Shown here: piece by piece, positions 34,207-43,784 of the stretch
How positions within the stretch are numbered: the first letter of the stretch is position 1
Layout of the letters: each line of letters begins with the position of its first letter
Program-made: the position numbers and the translations under genes
The notes under the pieces: generated by a model
What the model saw: only the letters and a program-made list of their open reading frames with translations
Database searches by the model: none
What the model was told of the DNA's origin: nothing
NCBI GenBank assembly: GCA_035578155.1
Contig: JAPWDM010000020.1
Location: forward strand, 6,978,055-7,042,054
Direction of reading: 5' to 3'
Origin: Brachynemurus nebulosus
Taxonomy: Eukaryota > Arthropoda > Insecta > Neuroptera > Myrmeleontidae
Length of the DNA stretch: 64,000 bases

Positions 34207-34849
34207 GTAATATATAGATTTAAGCAATTTAATTTCTGTATACATATTCTATAAATAAAATTTAAAAAAAAGAAAATTATATGCGTTTTATTTAATTATT
34301 ACCCTAAATTCCCCTATTTTTTTACAGGAAGAAGTTACTTTCGTTAACCTATAAAAGTATTGACAAAAATCCAATTATATTTACTATTCTAATTAAAAAG
34401 TATATTTCATGATACACTCTGTATAAGAAAACATTCATTAAAAATATTAAATATACATCCGTTATATACTATATGTGATATTATATGTTAATATAATATA
34501 TGTAACTATTTGCAAACTTATCATGAAATTACAAAGAGTCAGCTAAAAAATCTTAAATAAACAAACTCAAACCGTATAAAAAGTCACGAGTTTTTTTACT
34601 AAATAAACATCTTATAAAGTGCTAACTCATATACAAAAATACCCCTCAAGTACAATTGACACCCAAATTTCCGGCAGTACAGTAGCGGTCAGAAATCTGG
34701 AGTCTGGAGTCTGAAATCTGGAATCTGGACCCTGGAGTCTGAAGTTAGTTTTGCGGTAGCGCTTGGTACAGTGCCCCCCACAAGATTTAGCGGCCTCCTT
34801 CGATTTTCGTTTAAGATGACACAATTAAGTGAGGCCAAGATTTGCACGT

Positions 34850-35245
34850 AATAAGCACAGTACGCTTCAAAAAGTGATCGGACACCTTTTTGGTCAAGAG
34901 GGCCCGCACTTTTGACACGGTAGTGTACCAAAAATTTAAGTACAGTACGGTGTCAAAAGTTTGGCCCCCCCTGGGTTAGGGTATTCCCCACATTTTTGAC
35001 GTGGTAGTGTACCTTTCGTTTAAAATGACGCAATTAAGGCAAGCGCGTGTTGGGGTCAAGGTTTACACGTACACAAAATAAGTACAGTACGCTTCAAAAA
35101 GTGATCGGACACCTTTTTTCCCAGGGGGGGGCCGCACTTTTGACACAGTAGTGTACTAAAAATTTAAGTACAGTATGGTCTCAAAAGTTTGGGGCCACCC
35201 CCGAGTTAGGGTATTCTCCACATTTTTGACGCTTTAGTGTACCCC
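34850..35245. repeat. Iteron-like array in the right arm
   Basis: Variants of TTTTGACACGGTAGTGTACC lie at 34908, 34993, 35135 and 35222, with inverted forms such as GTACAGTACGGTGTCAAAAG at 34940 and about 35170. A unit of about 228 bp (CAGTACGCTTCAAAAAGTGA... at about 34858 and 35086) is tandemly duplicated. It resembles terminal protein-binding arrays of DNA elements. Function is inferred only. Confidence 0.55.
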
Positions 35246-35739
35246 ATCTATCAAATTGTGGCCTAAAATTCAGTCTGCGCATGCGTCGGGTTCTAAAATT
35301 CAGCCTGCGCATGCATCGTGTACTAAAATTCAGTCTGCACATGCGCTAGGTTTGCATTCAAAAACTACGTTAGTGCTGGCGGGTAATGGGTTAACACAAA
35401 ACCAAATTGTAATTATCAAATGGTGATGATGCATAATCGGTTAACATAAATTAATTTGGTTGCTGGTGATGACTCATGTCATGTCATGGAGTTTCAAGGC
35501 CAACAGTATGAGCGAGTGTTGGGGTCAAATGTCAACAACAAACTTTGATACATGTACTCGGTACGTGCCGAGTCAAAGGTCAAGGTTTGCACATAATACA
35601 TTTTGATGACTCATCAGTTCGGAATGTGTAATACCGTAAAGTCACACGATTTCAACCATTGGCAAAAGGGTTCAAGTTGCTTAGTTTTGCGGTGCTCCAG
35701 CTCTCTCCTAGCCTAGCTACTCAGAAGGTTTTTTAAAAA

Positions 35740-36290
35740 AATTCTGACCGCCTATTTTACCCCCTTAGGGAATGAATTTCCAAAACCTCTTGGTGCTCAC
35801 CTACATTTTATAAAGAACTCCTTTGTAGAATTTCACATTTCTAGACTCAACGGTTTTCTATATAAATTTTCATCCCCTATTTTAACCCCTTAGGAAGCGA
35901 AATTCTAAAAATCCACTCTTGGTGTTTGCTTGCGTTACTAAACTTTTTACAAAATTTTATGTTTCTAAACACAGCGGTTTCTTATATAAATTTTAATCCC
36001 CTATTTTACACCCTTAATGTATAAATTTTTACAAAAATTCTCCCTCTTAATACTCATTTACATTACTAAAGGACCCCTTTGTAAAATTTTACCTTTCATA
36101 AATTTTCATTCTCTACTTTATACCCTTAGGGGATGAATCTCCAAAAATCTTTTCTTGGTGATTCCCTACGTTACATGGATAACTCGTCTGCAAAATTTCA
36201 CGTTTATAGACCCAATGGTTTGTTACATAAATTTTTCATCCCTTATTTAGGGGATGAAATTTTAAAATTTCATGTAGCTTGTAGCATTTG
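35740..36290. repeat. Degenerate ~110-bp tandem repeats
   Basis: Units built on CCCTATTTTAACCCCTTAGG, then GGTGYTYRCCTACRTTA and AAAATTTCACGTTTCTAGAC, recur about five times with strong divergence. They are probably the relic of a transposon-borne minisatellite. An 84-codon frame at 36133-36387 overlaps it and is not convincing. Confidence 0.55.
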
Positions 36291-36639
36291 CGAGATCAAG
36301 CGAGAATCCAGCGACACCTTCTTGACCAAAACCCGTCAAGCAGGCTGCGCCGCAGAAACAGTCAGAGGATACATACATACTTCCTAAACACATTACCCTC
36401 CTTCTAATGCGGTCGGCTAAAAAAGCAAAAACTGAGCTGCGATCGAGTTCATTCTCCTTTAGTCAGTGAAATTAATGAAAACTGTAGAAGTACTATTATT
36501 AACCAAAATGTTAAGAAAAGCATTAAACAATATTTGTCGTATCGGCTACGATACGTGTCTGTGACGTTCAGTGTCTGTAGATATGAGTGGACCCTTAACA
36601 TGATCCGCTCAGATTTCTTTAACCCAAATGCCGAATATG
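36291..36639. other. Unassigned single-copy-like sequence
   Basis: A less AT-rich patch (CAAGCGAGAATCCAGCGACA at about 36300, GCGCCGCAGAAACAGTC) has no recognised identity and could be an eroded transposon. Confidence 0.3.
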
Positions 36640-37340
36640 AGTGCGTATTCTCCGCATGTTGGAAAGTTGCGTATTTTCCGCATGTTGGAAATACAAATAC
36701 TCATTACAACCCTAACATGTATTACCCATACATTTTGTAACCTTGTGATCAGTGATTATGAATAACCCTCATGTAACTACTTGACTTTCAAATGAATGTA
36801 AATGTTATTGTTGGGAACTTGTAAACAATCACTTTCTTCAGGACTAGGATGAAAAATGAGAATCTGTGGTCAACTAAATATACCAAGTCCAAGGTCAGAT
36901 ATCAGCTGTTTTATTTGTAATAATGAGTCTACAGTATATTTACATTCATGTTACCGCTAAAGCTGACATTGAAGATAAACTAAGTTCTTGTTACTGCAGT
37001 TTTCTTTTTAATATAATTCATAATCATAACTGGAACCTAAATAGTTACGTATTTTCACCTAAAAATTGTGTAAAATTTGTTGAGAACGGATGATGTTATG
37101 TTTGTAGTTGACTAATTTTTATCTCCAATATTAAGGCTAGAGATTATATTTACAGAGCAATAAAATCATTATTATCAAGCAAATATAGGCATGATAACTT
37201 ATATCAGATTCCTTAATGCTTGGGTAGCTTGATCAACAACTCTTTTAGTTATTAATGGCACTACTCTACTTGCTATAAGCCCGCCAAAACCTCTCCGTTG
37301 CTGAAAATAAAGAATATCATTGATTACTCAACAAATATAA
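36640..37340. repeat. Duplicated terminal-exon module, copy A
   Basis: Homologous to 41545-42137 plus 43785-43905 (copy B, split by a fold-back insertion). The shared parts are intron end, acceptor, exon start CAACGGAGA, 3' flank and a minus-strand AATAAA at equivalent places (36910-36915; 41813-41818). The duplication therefore spans a terminal exon with its 3' UTR and poly(A) signal. Confidence 0.7.
37199..37300 (-). CDS. Alternative or duplicated last exon A of the small secreted gene
   Basis: A pyrimidine-rich acceptor (TTCTTTATTTTCAG) precedes 33 codons and TAA. The exon starts CAACGGAGA (QRR), exactly like exon 4B, in phase 0, so it could be spliced to the donor at 46085/46084. After QRR comes a glycine-rich start (GFGG), then an amphipathic, net-positive stretch with a mid-helix proline (RVVPLITKRV). 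This aligns with the proline-containing segment of exon B, but most residues differ. The 3' UTR would run about 290 nt to an AATAAA at 36915-36910. No duplicate of the upstream exons was found near it, which favours alternative last-exon use, though an orphan copy is possible. Confidence 0.55.
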   Translation of the reverse strand, partial: QRRGFGGLIASRVVPLITKRVVDQATQALRNLI

Positions 37341-37599
37341 TTAATTATTACATAAATAATTATTAATTATTAATGGTGCAATTTTGGTCTCAATGTTCTC
37401 GAGTCTATAAACTTAGAATTACAGAGTGGGTATAATCATTTCTATATTAATTCCATAAGACAAATTTACAAAGTCTACTTTTTGGTGACTAGAAGCTTGT
37501 CCTTTTGTAATAAAAAACCAAAGTAAGAATATCTGTAACATTTTTTTTTTAAATTAAAGGAACATCAATATAACTTAATATGCTGCACAATCATCATCA
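37341..37599. other. Intronic or intergenic AT-rich sequence
   Basis: No feature recognised between exon A and the Helitron. Confidence 0.4.
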
Positions 37600-39065
37600 T
37601 CTATGTATATAAAAGAGAAATACCACTGACTGACCTATCACAAAATCTCCAAAACTACAATACCTACAAACTTGAAATTTGGCATGTAGGTGCCTATTAG
37701 GTCGTAGGTGCTCGCTAAGAAAGGGTTTTGCAAAATTTTTTGTATAACCGTCGAAATTTACGAAAAACCGTAAAATATCTTTTTTTATTACTGTATAGGT
37801 ATAGCAATCTGTGGCCAATTTATCAAAAAATTATACAATTTTTAAATTGTTGCTAAGTGTTTGGAAAAAAAATAATTTTTGTCATTTTTAAGTATTAATA
37901 AATATTTCTATACCTAAAATATTTTTACCTATGTCTACTATGAAATTACTTATTTATTGTACAAAATACCATTTTCAAAAAATTTAAATAAATGGTTTTG
38001 ATGAATTTTGACTAAATGTTACACAAACCCTTTTAAAAACTCGGAATAAATAAACGACAGTTTAACATTGATCCCCAGGAATCTGAAGCAATAAAAATTA
38101 CGCATAACTAAATGACCAAAAGTACTCCACTCCTAAAAATCTAAATAAGTATGGTTGTCTACAGAAAAGTCACAAGTTGTTAAAATTAGGTACCTGTATT
38201 TCTGAAATAAGAATACGGCTACGCTGGAGTCGTTTGACGAGCAAAGTAACTTTCAAAAATTGGTTCATTGGTGGATACGTGATAACCTATATTCTAATAT
38301 AGACTATTCTAAAGTAAACGGCTGGAAGAATCTCTACCAGATTTTGCTGAAATAGTATTGAGATCCTAAAAAAAAGCTCTCTAGAATGGATGGATCTTGA
38401 CCAAATTTTGCTAAAACATTACTGAGGTCATGAAATAAACGAATGTGAAGTTAAAATGACCCCCTAGAGTGCTGAGGACCCAAAAATGGTCTAAAAAAGA
38501 CGGCGAATCTTGACTAAAGTTTACTTAAACAATATTGATATTTTGAAAAAATTAAGTGAGATTAAAATTATTGCCTAGGATTCTGGAGTAATATAAAACG
38601 CAATAAATTAATGGCTGGACGATTAATGCAGGTTCATAAATGTTCTTCAAAACACTCGGACTTCAAAAAAGTTTCGAAATTCAAATGCTTCTAAAGTTAT
38701 CAATATGGGTGTCTACGGAAAGTCTCAAGGCATGAAAATTAAATACCTACAGTAGAAACTCGACAATTCATCATGCTCAAGACCGGAGGGGCGATGAATT
38801 ACAGAAATAGACGAATTATGAAATATGTCTGAAAATGAAAAACAAAGAGAAAAATTAACTAAATATTTTTTCTTATTTAAAGAAAGATATCCCTTTATTT
38901 TTCCCTAGGTACGACACACTTTAATTTTTTTCTATTTAAATTTCAAAAGTTAATTAGAAAAACAACTACACTACGTACATTTTTTTAGGAGCGACGAATT
39001 GTTATAGAATATGATGAGTTAGAGAGAGTGACGGAATATCGAGTTTCCACTGTACACTATAAATA

Positions 39066-39068
<3 letters not shown>

Positions 39069-39124
<56 letters not shown>
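39069..39124. repeat. (TA)n microsatellite
   Basis: About 56 bp of alternating TA inside the Helitron. Confidence 0.95.
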
Positions 39125-39126
<2 letters not shown>

Positions 39127-39307
39127 ATTTTAAGATCATTGGACGAACGGAGCGGAACACTAGAAGAAACTTATTTTATAAAGAAATTTAGAATATTTAA
39201 TTTAAATGCAAAGTGAGTTCAAAATTAATCCCCAGCACTATCTAATAGGATTAAGATTAAACGGTTGGATTTTGACAATATTTTATGAAAATTAAATATG
39301 CTATAAA

Positions 39308-40562
39308 CAGTGTTGGGCAAGATATCGAATTTTATTATCTAGATAACAGATAATAGATAACATAATTTAACATATCTAGATAAAGATAACAGATAATTTA
39401 GCCATTATCTAGATAAAATTTTAGATAACAGATAAGATAATGTTCACAGAATTAATGCACTTGGTCAGTGTCTCTCAACCTCCGATCCGTAGACTGTGGG
39501 CTGGACTGTGAAAGTACCTCGCCGGTTTCTAGAAAGATGTGTTAATTACAATAAATTATAAAAATGTTAAAGAAAGGTTTTCGGCGACAAATATCACATT
39601 TTTTGGAATTTAGTTTTTTTATTTCCGGTCCATGGTAGCACACGTTTAGCACAGTAAAGTACAACATTTTTTGTTTAAAGAAAGTTCTTAAACAGAGTCG
39701 ATATTTTTCTGAATTAAATGATCGACCAAGTGGTCGGAAAAAGACATTTCATATTACACGACTAAATGTTATTCCAACTGATGGCCGAAATGATTCCTAA
39801 CTGCAAAAATTCCATTTAAAATACGAGAATTGCCTTTAAACATTTTTCTAATGGTTAAATAAAAAGGTACCGGTATTCATCTGAATTACATGGTTGAACA
39901 AGTGGTCGGAAAACGACATTTTATATTGCAGAACCTACTATTATTCTAGTTAATGGTGGAAATGATTTCAAGCGACAAAATTCGATCTAAAATTTAAGAA
40001 TTTCTTTTGAGCAATTGGCTAAGCGTAAGAAAGTGTCGATACTTGTCTGAATTATATGGTGGTAGATGAGTTGGTCGGAATATGATATTTCATATTACAC
40101 CACTCAAATGATTCCAACTAATGGCGGAAATGATCAGGCCCGATGAGAGGGTGAGGTAACCGAGGTTTCAACCCCGGGGTCCAGGGAAAAATTTAAAGGA
40201 GATATATTCCCGGAGCCCGCTATTTCTCTCTACGGCCCTGGAAATAATTACAGGGTACAAGAATTCTGTTTAAAATTAAATAACTGCTTTTAAACATTTT
40301 TGTAATTTTAAGAAAGTGTCAAAAGTTATCTGAATTATATGGTCGACCAAGTGAATATAGGAAAATAGTGAATTTGGCTTCAGATTTCTTTTTTCAGAAA
40401 AAATATAAAGGTACTGTTATTATCTTATCTTTTTCTTATGCTTAATAAAAAGATAAGATAAAGATAACTTCTTTTAGAAATATCTAGATAAAAGATAACA
40501 GATAACGAAAACGTTATCTAGATAAAATTTCAGATAACGTTATCTAGATAAGCACAACACTG
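39308..40562. mobile_element. 1.25-kb hAT element nested in the Helitron
   Basis: The ends CAGTGTTGGGCAAGATA and TAAGCACAACACTG are flanked by GCTATAAA and GCTATGGA, a decayed 8-bp TSD (6/8). TATCTAGATAA palindromes are dense near both ends, as in the hAT at 27770. Diverged internal tandem units begin at TCTGAATTA (39709, 39890, 40046, 40329). Confidence 0.8.
40135..40240. mobile_element. 106-bp GC-rich hAT-type MITE
   Basis: The ends CAGGCCCG and, inward from the right, CAGGGCCG are flanked by GAAATGAT (40127-40134) and GAAATAAT (40241-40248), 7/8 identical. It is nested in the hAT element, itself nested in the Helitron. Confidence 0.8.
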
Positions 40563-40985
40563 GCTATGGAAATATGAATATGGTTAATTTAGGGTTATTA
40601 GGCGAGTTATGCTCAAAATTTTAGAAGATCAAATTTGAATGAACCTGGAGGTCAGAATTGTCCATCAAGGCCATCAAATAAGCCCGAAATTAATTGTGAT
40701 ATTAAAATTGTCCCCTACTGTCTTGGTGCCCCAAGCAAGGCCTAAATGGAAATACTCCTAAAACTACCTATTGATACGAGTATTTAGGTACATAAAGGTG
40801 CGAAAATTAGCCATGCTATTAATTGAAATATGAAGATTGCTACTTTAGAGTCGTTTGACGAGCGGAGTCAGGCATTATGAATAATTGATGTACAGAATTT
40901 CCGAATATCTAATTTAAAATTTATCTAATCATTTGACCAATAATTAAGATAATTTTACGTGGATGAAACCACGAGCCACAGCTAG

Positions 40986-41544
40986 TTAATAATATATTTA
41001 TGTTTAATAAGTCAAAGAATTATTCAATTCTTAACGTAGCTATGGTAATATTAAAAAAAAAACTACTTCAACAACATAACCTACAAAATCTCTAAAAATG
41101 ACCCATGTGGTTTTGTATCTCTAACAATGACCCAAAGCTTCGCAACCACAAAAATTACCATTAATAATTTAGCCAATGCAGTGAATTTCAACCTCAGCCC
41201 TAAACCTCATGGGACTATAATTGATAATTCTTTTAATAACAATAAATATGGTTGACAAGAAAATTTAACATATTTAATAACGTAAGTAAAAGACCACAAT
41301 CAAAACGATCATCTTATTAGTCTTAGAGCGCTCAATTTGCATCTCCCATATTAATGAGTTTTGGACAAAAAGTGTACATGAAAAGCTACTATTATTTTTA
41401 AACGTACTAACTTTTTCAACCCTCCGTTGAAAGGTAAACAACTGGGAACTGCCGAATCAGTGGATGAAAATAAACCACTTGGCACAAACACGTAAGAATT
41501 TGATATGAAAACTTTCGCTAAAAACATTCGTTATAAAAATGGGA
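40986..41544. other. Intronic or intergenic sequence
   Basis: Mostly AT-rich. Around 41411-41425 CTCCGTTG resembles the start of the duplicated last exons (minus strand CAACGGAG), but it lacks an acceptor AG. Confidence 0.35.
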
Positions 41545-42137
41545 AATATGAGTGTGAATGTAGAAAACTTGTGTATTTTTCGCATGTTGGAAACTTAGGT
41601 ATTCATTACAATCCTAGTATGTATACCTATGTATCTTAATTAACTTCCGTGTATCCAATGATTATGAACAATCTTGTGTAACCAGTTGACTCCTAAATTA
41701 CCGTAGATACTGTTCAGCCCAATATCTGTCCAAATGTGCATATTTTGCTGGCAACTTGAAAACAATCATTATTTTCAGAACACAAAAATAAAACAAGTTC
41801 AAAAATATCAATTTTATTAGCAACAGTGAGTGTACAATATATTAATATACATGTTACCGCTGTAGCTGACATAATAGATAACTAAGTTTTTATTACTGCA
41901 GTCTTTTTTAATATAATTCCTAATCGTAACTGGAACCTTCATAAGTCACGTATTCTCACTTTAAAATCATCGAAAATTTATTGAAAATGAATATTATTAT
42001 GTTTGTGGTGGATTAATGTTCATTTTCAATCAATACTGATGCTAGCGATAACATTTACAGAGCAATAAAATTATTAATATCAAAAAAGCAAACAAACATA
42101 GCCACAATACCTTAAACAAAATTAGTTAGTTTACTTA
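41545..42137. repeat. Duplicated terminal-exon module, copy B (3' flank)
   Basis: Homologous to 36640-37198 and separated from its exon (43785-43859) by the fold-back element at 42138-43784. It retains the minus-strand AATAAA at 41818-41813. Confidence 0.7.
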
Positions 42138-43784
42138 CAAGTAAAGGTCCCGAGGCCGGACCTATCGATTTTGATGAAACTTAAATATGTTGTAGAACAC
42201 TAAAAACTAAGGGACACGTATTTTTTTTTATCTGCGGAAAAACGGTTTGAAGGGGTGAAATCGCCCTCCAAAAATTGGTGTAAAAATTTAATTTTTCAAA
42301 TATCTCGAAAACAGTAAGAGATAGAGCAAAAGTTTAAATTGGCGATATTACTCTTTTTTAAAGAGCTATCTATTGATATGCAATTTGTTCAAATTACATC
42401 GACAGGGGTGGTTGGGGGTTAAAATTTGGGGGTTAATTTCGCAAAAAGGGGGTGAAAAATAAACAATATAAAAATTTTGTTTACAGATTTGAAATCTACG
42501 TCAAAAAATCTAATTGACCTGTTTTTGCTCAATATCCTAATATTAAGTCTAGGGGTAGTTAACTAGAGGGTGACTATGTCGAATAATCGTACTATTTGGG
42601 TATTTCAAGAAGTTCTTCTTCATGGAAAATAGCTTAGGACAATTAAAATAACGTAGAAATGAAATTCTCGAATTCAAAATTGAGTTTGAGTAACATTGGA
42701 GAGGGGGTGAGTCACCCTCTTAAATTACATACTAGTTTATATACACTAATTTTTTTAATTTAACACACTAATAGTGGGTAAAATACTGTCACAATAAGTG
42801 GTTCTGAAGTTAGACTATCATATGTAAGGTCTTTATTAGGTTTGTTTTTTAATGGATATTATAGTTTCCCCTATCGAAAATTATCGATACCGAAAATTAC
42901 ATAACCTAACCTAAAATAACGAAACCTAATAAAAACCTTACATACGATAGTCTAACTTCAGAACCATCTATTGTGACATTATTACCCCCTGTCAGTGTGT
43001 TAATTGCAAAAATTAGTGTATGTAAACTAGTATGTAATTCAAGAGGGTGACTCACCCCCTCTCCAATGTTGCTTAAAATCAATTTTGAATTCGAGAATTT
43101 CATTTTAGTCCAACTTCAGAACCACTTATTGTGACATTATTTTACCCACTATCAGTGTGTTAATAGCAAAAATTAGTTTATATAAACTAGTATGTAATTT
43201 AAGAGGGTGACTCACCCCCTCTCCAATGTTGCTCAAACTCAATTTTGAATTCCAGAATTTCATTTCTACGTTATTCTAATTGTCTTAAGCTATTTTCCAC
43301 GAAGAAGAACTTCTTGAAATACCCAAATTGTACGACTATTCGACATAGTCACCCTCTAGTTAACTACCCCTAGACTTAATATTAGTACATTGAGCAAAAA
43401 TAAGTCAATTAGATTTTTTGACGTAGATTTCAAATCTGTAAACAAAATTTTTATATTGTTTATTTTTCACCCCCTTTTTGCAAAATTAACCCCCAAATTT
43501 TAACCCCCAACCACCCCTGTCGATGTAATTTGAACAAATTGCATATCAATAGATAGCTCTTTAAAAAAGAGCAATATCGCCAATTTAAACTTTTGCTCTA
43601 TCTCTTACTGTTTTCGAGATATTTGAAAAATTAAATTTTTACCCCAATTTTTGAAGGGCGATTTCACCCCTTCAAACCGTTTTTCCGCAGATAAAAAAAA
43701 ATACGTGTCCCTTAGTTTTTAGTGTTCTACAATATATTTAAGTTTCATCGAAATCGATAGGTCCGGCCTCGGGACCTTTACTTG
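42138..43784. mobile_element. 1.65-kb fold-back element with 3-bp TSD
   Basis: The ends CAAGTAAAGGTCCCGAGGCC and its complement are flanked by TTA (42135-42137 and 43785-43787). Arms of about 580 bp are highly similar. The centre holds further direct and inverted copies of a block of about 120 bp (GAATTCAAAATTGAGTTTGA). It inserted at the stop codon of exon 4B, and the duplicated TTA (TAA on the minus strand) preserves the stop. Confidence 0.85.

Larger units (their letters stand above)
23473..35721. mobile_element. 12.2-kb element with gene-bearing inverted arms (Polinton-related or new family)
   Basis: The left arm (23473-29815) and right arm (32878-35721) are inverted copies. Removing insertions found only on the left brings them to similar length. 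Termini are AATAGCTAGGAGAG on the left and AGTAGCTAGGCTAGGAGAG inward from the right. The flanks AAGAAG and CAGAAG look like an imperfect 6-bp TSD, the size Polintons make. Each arm holds a 58-codon gene and a ~161-codon gene; the centre holds four minus-strand genes. No polymerase, integrase, ATPase, protease or capsid gene was seen, so it is non-autonomous or deleted. A related end at 46.5-47.3 kb adjoins a type-B polymerase pseudogene, supporting a Polinton-like relation. The arms are visibly diverged, so it is not recent. Confidence 0.75.
32878..35721. repeat. Right inverted arm
   Basis: This is the inverse copy of the left arm and free of large insertions, so it shows the ancestral layout: outer noncoding part with iteron-like motifs (34640-35721), 161-codon gene, 58-codon gene, TATA box and ACC-rich tract. 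Confidence 0.85.
37600..40985. mobile_element. 3.4-kb Helitron-type element (non-autonomous)
   Basis: It starts TCTATGTATATAAAAG and ends CTAG, inserted between A and T, as Helitrons do. A hairpin, CGTGG (40958-40962) and CCACG (40969-40973), lies 8 nt before CTAG. No Rep/helicase was seen. It contains a (TA)n run (39069-39124) and a nested hAT. Internal AGTCGTTTGACGAGCRRAG motifs relate it to the Helitron ending at 53660. Confidence 0.75.

Noticed and set aside
36133..36387. 84-codon plus-strand frame
   Set aside because: Mostly overlaps degenerate tandem repeats; no recognisable domain.
41411..41500. A third copy of the secreted gene's last exon (CAACGGAG on the minus strand)
   Set aside because: No acceptor AG precedes it and the frame does not show the cationic tail; similarity is about 8 bp.
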